Positions 6,819 through 16,215 of a stretch of 64,000 bases of DNA are shown in pieces (position 1 is the stretch's first letter; every line of letters starts with the position of its first letter). Source of the DNA: Pseudochelatococcus lubricantis (GTDB lineage: Bacteria; Pseudomonadota; Alphaproteobacteria; Rhizobiales; Beijerinckiaceae); assembly GCF_042432495.1 (NCBI RefSeq), contig NZ_JBHLXC010000001.1:62001-126000 (forward strand), read 5' to 3'. Made by a program: the position numbers and the translations under genes. The notes below the pieces were generated by a model. The model saw only the letters and a list, made by a program, of their open reading frames with translations, made no database searches and was not told the origin of the DNA.

Positions 6819-8477
6819 ATGATGACTGACAAGCAAGATGGTTTCCTGCTGAATCGTCGCCAGACTCTGCTGATGCTCGGTGCGACGGGACTGACCACGA
6901 TCGCCGTGCCCGGCTTCTTCCGTGGCGAGGCTTTGGCGAAAGAGGCCCCCAAGGGGCAGATTATCATCGGCTTCTCGCAGGAGCCGACCGTCTTCAATCC
7001 GCACCTGCTGCATGTCGAATGCGACGAGGGTGTTCATTACGCGGTATTCGATCCTCTCTTCGACGTCGATCCTGAGGGCAATTACTTTCCATTATTGGCT
7101 GCCGAGGTTCCTACCGTCGCCAATGGCGGCATTTCCGCCGACGGCCTCAACTGGAAGATCAAGCTGCGCGACGACGTGAAATGGCATGACGGAAAACCTT
7201 TCACCGCCGAGGACGTCAAGTTCACGCTCGAACTTCTGACAGATCCCGATTTCAGGAGCTGGCGACGCACCGGGCATGAGTTGGTCCGCGATCTGACCGT
7301 CGTGTCACCGACCGAGTTGACGTGGCGCATGGAGAAGCCGTTCGCGCCTTACGCCGCGTTTCTCGCATCGACCTTCATCGTGCCGAAGCACGCATTCGAC
7401 GGCGTTGCCGACAAGAACAGCGCGCCGTTCAACAACGCGCCGATCGGAACGGGCGCGTTCAAGTGGAAGAAGCGTGTCGCCGGCGACCATATCGAACTGG
7501 AGGCCAACCCGGATTATTTCGGCGAGGGTCCGCATATCCAGCAGGTCGTCATCAAATACATTCCCGATCTGACGGTTCTTTACACGCAGTTCAAGACCGG
7601 CGACGTGGATCTGGTGGGCGTGCAATGGATCACGGCCGATCATTACGAAGAAGCCAAGAGCCTGCCGGGACGGATCATAGAACTGACCGGCGTCGCGACG
7701 ATCGAATCGATCAGCCTCAATATGGAACGTCCCTATTTCAAGGATCCGGCGGTGCGCGAGGCGCTCTATCACGCGCTGGACAAGCAGGCGATCATCGACG
7801 CCATTTATTATGGCGTGCCGACGCCGACCGAATCCTACATGCCGAAGGAGTCATATTACTACAATCCCGACTTGCCCAAGCATGAGTACAACATTGATAA
7901 GGCCAAGGCGATCCTTGATAAGGCCGGCTGGAAACCGGGAGCCGACGGCATTCGTGAAAAAGACGGCGTGCGCCTGTCCTTCAAGAACTCCACGACGGCC
8001 GGCAACAATCTGCGCGAGCAGGCCCAGCAATTCGTCCAGCAATCGTTCCGCGACATCGGTGTCGAAATGACCATTTCGAACCTGCCGCCGGCGGTGATGT
8101 GGGGCGATTACTGGATGATGTCGCAGTTCGACTCGGTCATGGTTGGCCTTACGCCGCTGATTGGCCCCGATCCTGATCCGTCGGATTTCTTCAAGTCCAC
8201 GGCTTCCCCGGCCAAGGGCGGGACGGGCCAGAATACCTGGGTCTACGCCAACGCCGAAGTCGATGCGCTGATGGAGCAGGGTGGGGCGCTTTTCGTTCCC
8301 GAAGAGCGTCTGCCGATCTACAAAAAGGTGCAGGAGCTTGTCCGCAAGGATCTCCCGATGCTGCCGATGTTCCAGTATATGCAGGTGCGCGGCCGCAAGG
8401 CCGATGTCGACGGCTTCAAGGGCAACATCAATAATCGTATTGATACGTGGAACATCCGCGACTGGCGTCGCAAATAA
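6819..8477 (+). CDS. ABC transporter substrate-binding protein, peptide/nickel family (SBP_bac_5)
   Basis: 552 residues. The N-terminus carries a twin-arginine-type signal (LLNRRQTLLMLGATGLTTIA), implying Tat export folded into the periplasm. The mature part has the family features IIIGFSQEPTVFNPHL, LKFTLELL-type helices and VREALYHALDKQAIIDAIYY. This family binds di/oligopeptides, opines, glutathione or similar compounds. Two adjacent ATGs (6819, 6822) follow AAGGGGAA; the first is used here. It begins a cassette with permeases at 8592 and 9554 and the fused ATPase at 12466. The oxidases around it make an amino-derived ligand likely. Confidence 0.9.
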   Translation: MMTDKQDGFLLNRRQTLLMLGATGLTTIAVPGFFRGEALAKEAPKGQIIIGFSQEPTVFNPHLLHVECDEGVHYAVFDPLFDVDPEGNYFPLLAAEVPTVANGGISADGLNWKIKLRDDVKWHDGKPFTAEDVKFTLELLTDPDFRSWRRTGHELVRDLTVVSPTELTWRMEKPFAPYAAFLASTFIVPKHAFDGVADKNSAPFNNAPIGTGAFKWKKRVAGDHIELEANPDYFGEGPHIQQVVIKYIPDLTVLYTQFKTGDVDLVGVQWITADHYEEAKSLPGRIIELTGVATIESISLNMERPYFKDPAVREALYHALDKQAIIDAIYYGVPTPTESYMPKESYYYNPDLPKHEYNIDKAKAILDKAGWKPGADGIREKDGVRLSFKNSTTAGNNLREQAQQFVQQSFRDIGVEMTISNLPPAVMWGDYWMMSQFDSVMVGLTPLIGPDPDPSDFFKSTASPAKGGTGQNTWVYANAEVDALMEQGGALFVPEERLPIYKKVQELVRKDLPMLPMFQYMQVRGRKADVDGFKGNINNRIDTWNIRDWRRK

Positions 8478-8591
8478 GCTGCCTTCTGGCGCCGTGCCGT
8501 GTGCCTGAATGGCGGGGCGGCGTCAAAAGCCGCCCGGGATATTCGTGTCACACTGTCCTGCGCCGGTTTGCTCGCTTTAGGCGGAGATCCC

Positions 8592-9542
8592 ATGCTTGGA
8601 TATACTTTACGGCGACTGTGGCAGAGCGTTATTCTGCTGCTGATCGTGTCCGTTATCGGCTTTTCGGTTCTCAACCTCGCACCCGGCGGCCCTCTGTCTC
8701 AGTACACGCTGACGCCGGGAATGACCAAGGAGGCGCTGGACCGCATCGCCGAGCAGATGGGTCTGAACAGGCCCCTGCCGGTGCAGTATCTCGACTGGCT
8801 GTGGCGGCTCGTGCAAGGAGACTGGGGGCATTCCTATCGCGACGGGCGGCCGGTTCTTGAAATCATCGCCGGTCATCTGTGGGCCACCATCCTGCTCATG
8901 GGCGGATCGACGCTGCTGTCTATCCTGATCGGCACCTGGCTCGGCGTCCATACCGCCATCCGGCGCGGCTCGGCTTTCGACTATGTGGGGACGATCGTCG
9001 CCATGGTCTCCCTGTCGATACCCACGTTCTGGTTCGGCCTGGTGGCGATCTACGTATTCTCGCTAAAACTGCAGTGGCTGCCGGCGGGCAACATGTTCAC
9101 GGTCGGCGACGGATCGTTCCTGGATTACGTCCGGCATCTCATCCTGCCGAGTGTCGTGCTGGCGCTGGTGAACGTCGCGGTCTGGAGCCGCTACATGCGC
9201 AGCGCCACGCTGGAGGTCGTCAATCAGGATTTCATCCGCACGGCCAGGGCCAAGGGCTTGTCGCCGCGCCGTGTGTTGCTGAAGCATGTGCTGGGTAACG
9301 CGATGCTGCCGATGATAACGCTGGCTGGCGTACAATTGCCGGCGCTTCTCGGCGGCGCGCTGGTGACCGAAACCGTCTTCACCTGGCCGGGCATGGGGCG
9401 CCTGTTCCTCGACAGCCTGGGATACAATGATTATCCGGTCGTCATGGGACTACTGATGTTTTCGGCAATTCTGGTTCTGCTGGGTAACTTCATTGCCGAT
9501 CTTCTCGTCGCGTTTGTCGATCCGCGCGTTCGTCTGGACTGA
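8592..9542 (+). CDS. ABC transporter permease, DppB-like
   Basis: 316 residues of the DppB/OppB type: a first transmembrane helix right after MLGYTLRRLWQ, a periplasmic loop with RPLPVQYLDWLWR, and five further helices with the cytoplasmic coupling segment FIRTARAKGLSPRRVLLKH. The ATG at 8592 has GGAG upstream; the in-frame extension to 8499 is not conserved. It is followed 11 bases later by the DppC-like partner. Confidence 0.9.
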   Translation: MLGYTLRRLWQSVILLLIVSVIGFSVLNLAPGGPLSQYTLTPGMTKEALDRIAEQMGLNRPLPVQYLDWLWRLVQGDWGHSYRDGRPVLEIIAGHLWATILLMGGSTLLSILIGTWLGVHTAIRRGSAFDYVGTIVAMVSLSIPTFWFGLVAIYVFSLKLQWLPAGNMFTVGDGSFLDYVRHLILPSVVLALVNVAVWSRYMRSATLEVVNQDFIRTARAKGLSPRRVLLKHVLGNAMLPMITLAGVQLPALLGGALVTETVFTWPGMGRLFLDSLGYNDYPVVMGLLMFSAILVLLGNFIADLLVAFVDPRVRLD

Positions 9543-9553
9543 GAGGAAATCCC

Positions 9554-10441
9554 ATGAACACGGTCATGCAAACAGTCCCGCAGGCCGCGCGTCCGCGCTG
9601 GTGGCGAAGCCGTGTCGTCGGGCGCTTCGTCAGGAACCGGCTTGCGCTCGTCGGGTTGGCGATGATCGCTATCCTGACGTTTGCCTGCGTCGCCGGTCCG
9701 CATCTTCTGCCGTTCGACGAACTCTACATCGACCTGCGCGCACGTTTTGCGCCGCCGGGAACCGGCGCGCACATTTTCGGCACTGATCCGCTGGGGCGTG
9801 ACATCGCCGCGCGGCTTTTCCACGCCGGGCGCATCTCGCTGCTGGTCGGGTTTTCCGCCATGCTGCTTTCGACCTGCATCGGATCGGTGGTTGGTGTCGT
9901 ATCGGGCTATTATGGAGGGCTCGTCGGCACGACGCTGATGCGCATCGTCGATGCCTTCCTGTCGTTTCCGTCCATCTTTCTCCTCCTGACGCTCGCGGCC
10001 TTCGTCAAGCCGAGCCCGTTGATGATCACCGTCATCATCGCGGTGACGAGCTGGATGGAGGTGGCCCGGATCGTGGAGGCCGAAACCCGATCGCTGCGCG
10101 ACCGCGATTTCGTTCTCGCAGCCAGAATGCTCGGCCTGCGCGGACGCTGGATCATGTTCCGCGAAATCCTGCCCAACGTCATGGGGCCGATCGTCGTCGC
10201 CGCGACCCTGACCATCGCGCGCGCTATCCTGCTGGAGGCCTATATCAGCTTTCTGGGCTACGGCATTCAGCCGCCGCTGCCGAGCTGGGGCAACATGCTC
10301 AATGGCGCGCAGCAGTATCTGACCTCGGCGCCTTGGCTGGCCATCGTTCCGGGCGTCGCGATCACGATCGCGGTTGCCGGTTTCAATTTCATCGGTGACG
10401 GCCTGCGCGATGCGCTGGACGCCCGTTCCGATCAGGGGTGA
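9554..10441 (+). CDS. ABC transporter permease, DppC-like
   Basis: 295 residues with the OppC N-terminal helix after a basic stretch (RPRWWRSRVVGRFVRNRLAL), the HIFGTDPLGRDIAARLFHA hallmark of DppC/OppC and the coupling loop RDRDFVLAARMLGLRGRWI. The ribosome site GAGAGGAA precedes the ATG. Its stop overlaps the GTG start of the following oxidase (GTGA), tying transport to oxidation. Confidence 0.9.
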   Translation: MNTVMQTVPQAARPRWWRSRVVGRFVRNRLALVGLAMIAILTFACVAGPHLLPFDELYIDLRARFAPPGTGAHIFGTDPLGRDIAARLFHAGRISLLVGFSAMLLSTCIGSVVGVVSGYYGGLVGTTLMRIVDAFLSFPSIFLLLTLAAFVKPSPLMITVIIAVTSWMEVARIVEAETRSLRDRDFVLAARMLGLRGRWIMFREILPNVMGPIVVAATLTIARAILLEAYISFLGYGIQPPLPSWGNMLNGAQQYLTSAPWLAIVPGVAITIAVAGFNFIGDGLRDALDARSDQG

Positions 10442-11775
10442 ATGCGGTGCAACCGAAGTTTTCTCCTTTCGAAACGTCGCTGTGGTACGCGACCGCCGCG
10501 CCCGCGCCCGAAACCGGCCCGTTGTCCGGCGACGAGAAGGCCGACGTCTGCGTCGTCGGCGGTGGATACACCGGCCTCACCACGGCGCTGGAGCTGGCGA
10601 AAGCCGGCGTGGAGGTGGTGCTCCTGGAAGGTCGGGAGGTGGGTTATGGCGGATCGGGCCGCAACGCCGGCCATTGCACGCCGACCTTCACGCATTACAG
10701 TCTCGACGAATTGCGCAGGATGCTGGGCGAGCCATGGGCCAGCCGCCTGATCGCCCGCCAGACCCGCGCCAACGACAAGGTCTCCGCCTATATCCGCGAC
10801 TACGTCATCGACTGCGAGTGGGTGCAGAACGGCTACGTCATGGGCGCTCTGCATCCCGGCCAACTGGCGGATATCGAGGCGAAGGTGCAGAGCTACAACG
10901 CGGTCGGCGCGCGCACCCGCATGCTTGACCGTAACGAAGTCGCCCGTGTCACGGGGTCGCAGCGCTACTACGGCGGCTGGCTGCATGAGGAGGCGGGCCA
11001 CCTCAATCCGCTCGGCTATGCGCGCGGACTCGCCCGCGCGGCCATGCAGGAGGGCGCGCGCCTCTACACCCGCTGCGAGGCGGCGGGTTGCGAGCCGGCG
11101 GCCGGGGGGCGGTGGAAGGTCAGGACTGCCGGCGGCTCGGTCACCGCGGACAAGGTGATTTTCGCGACCGGCGCCTATACGGTCGCCGGCTGGCCGAAGC
11201 TGGACGAGAGCTTCAAGCTTCAAAAGGTGTTTGTCGCGGCCACACGGCCGCTGTCGCCGGCGGCGCGTTTGTCGGTGCTGCCGCGCAACACAACCATGCA
11301 TGACGGGCGCGGCGATATCTTCGTCTACAAGTACAACGCCGAGGGGCGGATCGTGGCCTCCATGTTCCCCATGGGCCGGCGCGGCGCGGACATTGAGTTC
11401 ACCAAACGGGTTCTGAGCGACCGACTGAAATGGCTTCACCCGCAGATCGAGGAGCCGGTCGAGTGGGATTATCTGTGGTTCGGCGAACTCGATATGCAAT
11501 ACCGCACCGTGCCGCGTCTCTACGATCTCGCACCGGGTGTGGTGGCGCTGACCGGGCTTTCCGGCCGCGGCGTCCCCACCGGCAGCATGCTGGGTGGCGT
11601 GCTGAGTGAATGGGCGTTGGGGACGTCGACGAACGACCTGGCCCTGCGGCCGGAGCCTCTGCACCGGGCACCGCTCTACATGAATTACGGCCCGCCGCTC
11701 ACGCTGCGCTATTACCGCGTGCATGACTGGTTCAGGAGCCGGATGTCGGGAGCGGCGCTTCCGCCGCACGCATGA
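10438..11775 (+). CDS. FAD-dependent oxidoreductase (PuuB/DadA-like)
   Basis: 445 residues. FAD motif ADVCVVGGGYTGLTTALELA is preceded by about 35 residues with SLWYATAAP, a layout common in gamma-glutamylputrescine oxidase-like and related amine oxidases. The C-terminal FAD segment is VVALTGLSGRGVPTGSMLGG. The GTG start at 10438 overlaps the DppC stop. It is the third DadA-type enzyme of the window and is only distantly similar to the other two, so the cluster may oxidise two successive C-N bonds. The exact substrate is not readable. Confidence 0.85.
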   Translation: MNAVQPKFSPFETSLWYATAAPAPETGPLSGDEKADVCVVGGGYTGLTTALELAKAGVEVVLLEGREVGYGGSGRNAGHCTPTFTHYSLDELRRMLGEPWASRLIARQTRANDKVSAYIRDYVIDCEWVQNGYVMGALHPGQLADIEAKVQSYNAVGARTRMLDRNEVARVTGSQRYYGGWLHEEAGHLNPLGYARGLARAAMQEGARLYTRCEAAGCEPAAGGRWKVRTAGGSVTADKVIFATGAYTVAGWPKLDESFKLQKVFVAATRPLSPAARLSVLPRNTTMHDGRGDIFVYKYNAEGRIVASMFPMGRRGADIEFTKRVLSDRLKWLHPQIEEPVEWDYLWFGELDMQYRTVPRLYDLAPGVVALTGLSGRGVPTGSMLGGVLSEWALGTSTNDLALRPEPLHRAPLYMNYGPPLTLRYYRVHDWFRSRMSGAALPPHA

Positions 11776-11828
11776 CGACGAGTATCCACCGCGCCGCAAG
11801 GCCCGATCACAGGAGAGGAACCTCAACC

Positions 11829-12170
11829 ATGTCCATCTATAATGTCGCCGACGATATCGATTTCGCGCCAAGCCGCCCCGCCGAGGGCCGCGACAGCGGT
11901 TCGGATGCCCGCCTGATCTGGGAGGACGACGTGGAGAACGGCACGAAAGTCGCCGTGTGGAAAGCGGAGCCGGGCCTTTATGTCTATCCGGCGCGTGACC
12001 TGGACGAGACCTTTGTCGTCATCGAGGGCGAGGCGCTGTGCAGCCTCGACGGTTCGCAGCCGGTGCCGATTTCCACCGGCTCGATCGTGCGCATCGCCAA
12101 AGGCGTCGCCATCACGCTTGAGGTCCTTTCTCCGCTGCGCAAGGTGGCGACGGTGGTTCCCAAGCCATGA
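11829..12170 (+). CDS. Cupin-domain protein (DUF861/EutQ-like)
   Basis: 113 residues forming a single small beta barrel. The cupin core reads RDLDETFVVIEGEALCSLDG followed by a GSIVRIAKG turn, typical of the cupin_3 group found beside amino-acid and amine oxidases. The ATG at 11829 follows AGGAGAGGAA; an ATG at 11772 directly after the oxidase stop lacks a good site. Function is unproven; possible roles are metal-dependent isomerisation or ligand sequestering. Confidence 0.8.
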   Translation: MSIYNVADDIDFAPSRPAEGRDSGSDARLIWEDDVENGTKVAVWKAEPGLYVYPARDLDETFVVIEGEALCSLDGSQPVPISTGSIVRIAKGVAITLEVLSPLRKVATVVPKP

Positions 12171-12214
12171 TCCGGCTGGTCCGCGTTCCGATCAAGCGGG
12201 AGGAGACAGGGGAA

Positions 12215-12385
12215 ATGGCGTTCACACGTTCGCAATCGGCGACGTTTTCCGCCCCACCTGTTGACTATCGCAACTTCGTCGACGCGGCGGAGATCGGCAC
12301 CGGCATGCAGACCGCGTGGACGGCAAGCATGGTCTTTACGGGTTCACCGAAACCCACGCCGTCTACATTCAGGGCTGACGCCTGA
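12215..12385 (+). CDS. Small unrecognised ORF with strong ribosome site
   Basis: A 56-residue frame beginning MAFTRSQSATFSAPPVDYRN. An unusually rich Shine-Dalgarno stretch (GGGAGGAGACAGGGGAA) precedes it. No family is recognised and composition is unremarkable. It could be the 5' stub of a gene truncated by a deletion that brought the ATPase gene close, or a real small protein of the operon. A strong hairpin follows 11 bases after its stop. Confidence 0.35.
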   Translation: MAFTRSQSATFSAPPVDYRNFVDAAEIGTGMQTAWTASMVFTGSPKPTPSTFRADA

Positions 12386-12396
12386 ATTATGATTGC

Positions 12397-12427
12397 GGAA
12401 GGCCGCCGATGCGTTCGGCGGCCTTCC
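12397..12427 (+). terminator. Strong hairpin between cupin/small ORF and ATPase gene
   Basis: GGAAGGCCGCC (12397-12407) pairs perfectly with GGCGGCCTTCC (12417-12427) around a 9-base loop. No T-tract follows on either strand. It may partially terminate the upstream operon or set a lower level of ATPase relative to the binding protein. Confidence 0.55.
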
Positions 12428-12465
12428 GCCAGCGGGGAACAGCCACGTTGCGGAGCACTGTTGAC

Positions 12466-14082
12466 ATGACGGGAAACGACAAGAGCGGACAGGCGATTTT
12501 GTCAGTGCGCAACCTGAGCGTCCGCCTGCCCAAGGGGTTGGACCGGCGATATGCCGTCCATGACATATCGTTCGAATTGAAAGCCGGCGAAATTCTCTGC
12601 ATCATCGGCGAGTCCGGCTCGGGCAAATCGGTGACGGCCAACACAATCATGGGATTGCTGCCGTCGACGATGACGATAGAAAGTGGATCGATCGCTTTTC
12701 GAGGCATCGATCTTCTGAAGGTCCCGGAAAGTCAGCGCCGCCTGCTGCGCGGCAAGTCGGTTTCCATCATCTTTCAGGACCCGCTGTCATCGCTCAACCC
12801 CCTGATGACGATCCGCGATCAGATCGAGGAGGTTCTCGTCGCTCACGATTTCGGCGACCGCGAGCGCCGCGCCGCGAAGATCGTCGAGCTTCTCGGTGAG
12901 GTCGGCCTGCCCGATCCGGCGGTGATCCAGCACCAGTATCCTTTCCGTCTTTCCGGCGGGCAACGCCAGCGCGTCATGATCGCCATGGCTTTGGCTCTCG
13001 ATCCGGACGTGCTGATCGCGGACGAGCCGACCACGGCGCTGGACGTGACCACGCAGGCGCAGATTCTCGATCTCATCCGCAGGATCCAGAGGCGCAAGGG
13101 CATGAGCGTCATGTTCATCACGCATGATTTCGGGGTGGTTTCCGAAATCGCGGACAGCGTCATCGTGATGGAGAAGGGCGATCTCGTGGAACAGGGGGGC
13201 GCGAAGGACGTGCTTCTCAATCCCCGGCATCCCTACACCAAACGCCTGATCGCCGCCGTTCCGCATATGCGCAAGGGCGACAGGACAGCGGCCCCGGAGA
13301 CGGATGTCGTGCTTGAAGTCGCGGACCTGCGCAAGACCTATCGGCTCGGTTCGGGGACGTTCAGCCACAAGCGGATCGTCATCGCCTTGCAGGATGTCAG
13401 CTTCACCCTGCGTCGGGGACAAACGCTGGGCGTCGTCGGCGAAAGCGGCTCGGGCAAGAGTTCCCTTGGGCGGGTGCTCATGAAGCTGACGACTCTCGAT
13501 TCCGGCAGCATCCTCTTTGAGAACCGCGATATCGCCGCCCTTTCCGAGAAAGAGTTCCGCCCTTTGCGGCCCCGCATCCAGATGGTGTTCCAGGACCCCT
13601 TCGCCTCGCTCAATCCCCGCCACACGATTGGCATGTCACTGACCGCCGGACCCGTCGCCCACGGCCGGAACGCCCGGGAGGTGCGGGCGCGGGCCTATGA
13701 GACGCTTGAACTGGTTGGCCTCGATCACGGCGCGATGGAGCGTTTTCCGCATGAATTCTCCGGCGGCCAGCGGCAGAGGGTGGGGATCGCCCGCGCGCTC
13801 ATGATGGACCCCGAAATCCTGATTGCCGACGAAGCGGTGTCCGCGCTCGACGTGTCCATTCAGGCCCAGATCCTGGAGCTATTGCAGCGCGTCCAGCGCG
13901 AACGCAATCTGGCGATCATCTTCATCACGCACGACCTGCGCGTGGCCAGCCAGATTTGCGATGACATCCTGGTCATGCATCGGGGTGTCGTCGTCGAGTC
14001 CGGTGCGCCGAACGTCATCTTCGGGACTCCCCAACAGGATTACACCCGCAATCTGGTCGCAGCCATTCCGGGGACGCATTGA
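12466..14082 (+). CDS. Fused double ABC ATPase (DppD-DppF type)
   Basis: 538 residues containing two complete ATP-binding cassettes. Cassette 1 has Walker A GESGSGKSVTAN, signature LSGGQRQRVMIAMAL and Walker B VLIADEPTTALD. Cassette 2 has GESGSGKSSLGR, FSGGQRQRVGIARAL and ILIADEAVSALD. Walker B of cassette 2 reads DEAVSALD rather than DEPTSALD, a common OppF variation. It energises the permeases at 8592 and 9554. The ATG at 12466 is preferred; an upstream ATG at 12409 lies inside the terminator-like hairpin. Confidence 0.9.
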   Translation: MTGNDKSGQAILSVRNLSVRLPKGLDRRYAVHDISFELKAGEILCIIGESGSGKSVTANTIMGLLPSTMTIESGSIAFRGIDLLKVPESQRRLLRGKSVSIIFQDPLSSLNPLMTIRDQIEEVLVAHDFGDRERRAAKIVELLGEVGLPDPAVIQHQYPFRLSGGQRQRVMIAMALALDPDVLIADEPTTALDVTTQAQILDLIRRIQRRKGMSVMFITHDFGVVSEIADSVIVMEKGDLVEQGGAKDVLLNPRHPYTKRLIAAVPHMRKGDRTAAPETDVVLEVADLRKTYRLGSGTFSHKRIVIALQDVSFTLRRGQTLGVVGESGSGKSSLGRVLMKLTTLDSGSILFENRDIAALSEKEFRPLRPRIQMVFQDPFASLNPRHTIGMSLTAGPVAHGRNAREVRARAYETLELVGLDHGAMERFPHEFSGGQRQRVGIARALMMDPEILIADEAVSALDVSIQAQILELLQRVQRERNLAIIFITHDLRVASQICDDILVMHRGVVVESGAPNVIFGTPQQDYTRNLVAAIPGTH

Positions 14083-14268
14083 CGCAGGCATAACCTTCTC
14101 GCGTTCTTGCACCCATGACCGGACAGAACCCAAACCTCCGCCGGCCGTCGGATGGCTCATGAAACGGAACAAACGGCCATGAAAGCGCTCCCCTACGGAC
14201 AGCCGCGGGAGACGCGCTTCTCGGTTCCGCGATCCATGTCGCAGGGCGGACGGCGACACCGCTACGTC

Positions 14269-15138
14269 TCAGGGCTGTTCCAGTTCCTGCCGGCGAGCGA
14301 CGAGTTCACGCGCGATGGCATCGGCAACGGTGCGCACGCGCCGCGAGCCCGCCAGATCCGCATGCATGACCAGCAGCACCGGCCGTGTCATCGCGCCCCC
14401 GTCCGGCAGGGTCTCGCTCAATAGCCGGAGCCCGGCATTGCGCGCCAGAAAGTACGGCAGCACCGCGACACCGATTCCGGACCGTACCGCCGCCACCTGG
14501 GCGGTCAGCGTATTGACGGCAAAGCGCCCGTTTTCCTCCGCGCCGAAAGCCCTCGACCACGCCAGCGGCGTGCCCAGGCTCACCATGTCGGGCCAAGTCA
14601 CGTGTCGGGAAGGCGGCGTCCCGTCGGGCGGGCCGTAAAGCGCGAATCCCATGGCCGTCAGACGCCTCGCCACCAGATTGCCGCGCTCGGGCGCGACCAT
14701 GCGAAGAGCCAGATCGGCATCGTGGCGATGCAGGTTCACGGTGGAGGCCGAATAAAGCACCTCGACATCGAGCCCTGGATTGTCCGCCAGCAGGGAAGCG
14801 AGTGCGGGCACGACGAAAGGCGCGATCAGGCTTTCGAAGCTGGCAAGACGAACCAGTCCGCGCACTTCGACCTGTGCCTCGGCCTCCTGCCGCATGCCCT
14901 GCGCGGCCAGTTCCATAGCCTCTGCCCGGGGTAGCAGCGCCGCGCCCTGATCGGTCAGGTCATAACCCTGTTGATGGCGCAGGAACAGCGGCAAGCCGAG
15001 CGCCTGCTCGATCCGCTCGATGCGGCGCGAAATCGTCGCGATCCCGATCCCCAGGCTACGGGCCGCGCCCGATAGCGTGCCTTCGCGCGCCAGCGTCAGA
15101 AACAGGCGGATATCATCCCAGTTCAGCCGATCCATCAT
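14269..15138 (-). CDS. LysR-family transcriptional regulator
   Basis: 289 residues starting MMDRLNWDDIRLFLTLAREG with the helix-turn-helix SGAARSLGIGIATISRRIER, then a substrate-binding domain that includes ADLALRMVAPERGNLVARRL. Either of two adjacent ATGs (15138, 15135) may be used; GGAAAG precedes them. A longer start at 15204 would add a non-conserved leader. It is divergent from the EamA transporter gene, which it probably controls. The recognition helix resembles regulators that act on a single neighbouring exporter. Confidence 0.88.
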   Translation of the reverse strand: MMDRLNWDDIRLFLTLAREGTLSGAARSLGIGIATISRRIERIEQALGLPLFLRHQQGYDLTDQGAALLPRAEAMELAAQGMRQEAEAQVEVRGLVRLASFESLIAPFVVPALASLLADNPGLDVEVLYSASTVNLHRHDADLALRMVAPERGNLVARRLTAMGFALYGPPDGTPPSRHVTWPDMVSLGTPLAWSRAFGAEENGRFAVNTLTAQVAAVRSGIGVAVLPYFLARNAGLRLLSETLPDGGAMTRPVLLVMHADLAGSRRVRTVADAIARELVARRQELEQP

Positions 15139-15139
15139 C

Positions 15140-15155
15140 TTTCCGATATCGGAAA
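15140..15155. promoter_or_regulatory. Perfect 16-bp palindrome at LysR start
   Basis: TTTCCGATATCGGAAA is fully symmetric and sits directly upstream of the leftward LysR start codon, where it also supplies that gene's ribosome site (GGAAA). The location suits an autoregulatory site, with the EamA start 79 bases away on the other side. Confidence 0.5.
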
Positions 15156-15233
15156 ACAGTCTGCAGATAGATGCGATACCATTGTGCGTTCCGGAATGCG
15201 ACAACGCCTTATCCCGCCAACCGGAGATGTTCT

Positions 15234-16157
15234 ATGCCCGTTACTGAAACCGCGCGCGCCGCCATGCCCCGCTCCGAGGGGTCGGCTTTTCTGCTCAGTG
15301 CGCTTGCCGCAATCTTCTGGGGCACGAATTTCGAAGCCACGCGCATCGCCCTGCTCGATGTGCCGCCCTGGACGGCGGCTTCGGGGCGCTTCATCTTTGC
15401 CGCTGCCACGATCCTGTTGTGGCTCTGGGTCACCCAGGGCTCCGGCCTGCGGGCTCTGCGGCGCAATGCTCCGGCTTTCATGCTGCTGGGTGTCGTCGGA
15501 GTGGCCGGGTTCAACGCCGCGTTGTTCCTGGGTATGCGCAGTTCCAGCCCGGTCACCGCAGCGCTGATCATGGGCACGAGTCCGCTGACGACGAACCTGC
15601 TCGATGCGCTGATCGGCCGGCGCTTTCCGGGCGTCCTCGCCCTGGTGGGCATGGCGGTCAGCCTGCTGGGTGTGGCGCTGACCGTCGGGGCGTTTTCGGG
15701 CGCGCGTTTTGCCGCCGGCGATCTGTTGATTCTGATCGGTAGCTTCGCCTGGGCGCTCTACACCATCGGCTGCCGCCGCTGGGTGAAGGAGGCCAGCCCG
15801 CTGGAAACCTCGGCCTGGACCATGCTGTTCGGCGCACTGGCCCTGCTGGCGGCCGCGTTCTCGTTTGAGGCGCCTGTCGGTGCGGCGGCCGCCGCCTCCG
15901 GCACGGCGTGGGGAGCGACGCTGTGGATGGCGCTGATAGGCTCGGTCCTTGCCTATCTGTTCTGGCAGGTGGGCATTGCGGTGCGCGGCCCGGGCGCGAC
16001 GTCGGTGCTGTTCAATCTGGTTCCGGTCGCCGCCCTCGTCACTGCGGCGCTGTTCGGGCGGATGCCGGATCTGTCGCAGATGGCCGGTGTGGCCGTGGCG
16101 ATCTTCGGTGTCCTGCTGGCAAGCGGGCGCCTGACGCCGGCGCCCGCGCACCGTTGA
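15234..16157 (+). CDS. EamA/DMT-family transporter
   Basis: 307 residues with ten predicted transmembrane helices in two EamA repeats. Helix 1 opens with AIFWGTNFEATRIALL and the second repeat with LIGSFAWALYTIGCRRWV. DMT members of this type export amino acids or other metabolites from the inner membrane. The ATG at 15234 follows CGGAGA. It stands alone and is divergent from the LysR gene. Confidence 0.88.
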   Translation: MPVTETARAAMPRSEGSAFLLSALAAIFWGTNFEATRIALLDVPPWTAASGRFIFAAATILLWLWVTQGSGLRALRRNAPAFMLLGVVGVAGFNAALFLGMRSSSPVTAALIMGTSPLTTNLLDALIGRRFPGVLALVGMAVSLLGVALTVGAFSGARFAAGDLLILIGSFAWALYTIGCRRWVKEASPLETSAWTMLFGALALLAAAFSFEAPVGAAAAASGTAWGATLWMALIGSVLAYLFWQVGIAVRGPGATSVLFNLVPVAALVTAALFGRMPDLSQMAGVAVAIFGVLLASGRLTPAPAHR

Positions 16158-16215
16158 GTGGTGGTCCGGGCGCCCGCGTCCGCGGAGGGCGAAGACACGC
16201 GGCGCGGAAGCCGGA

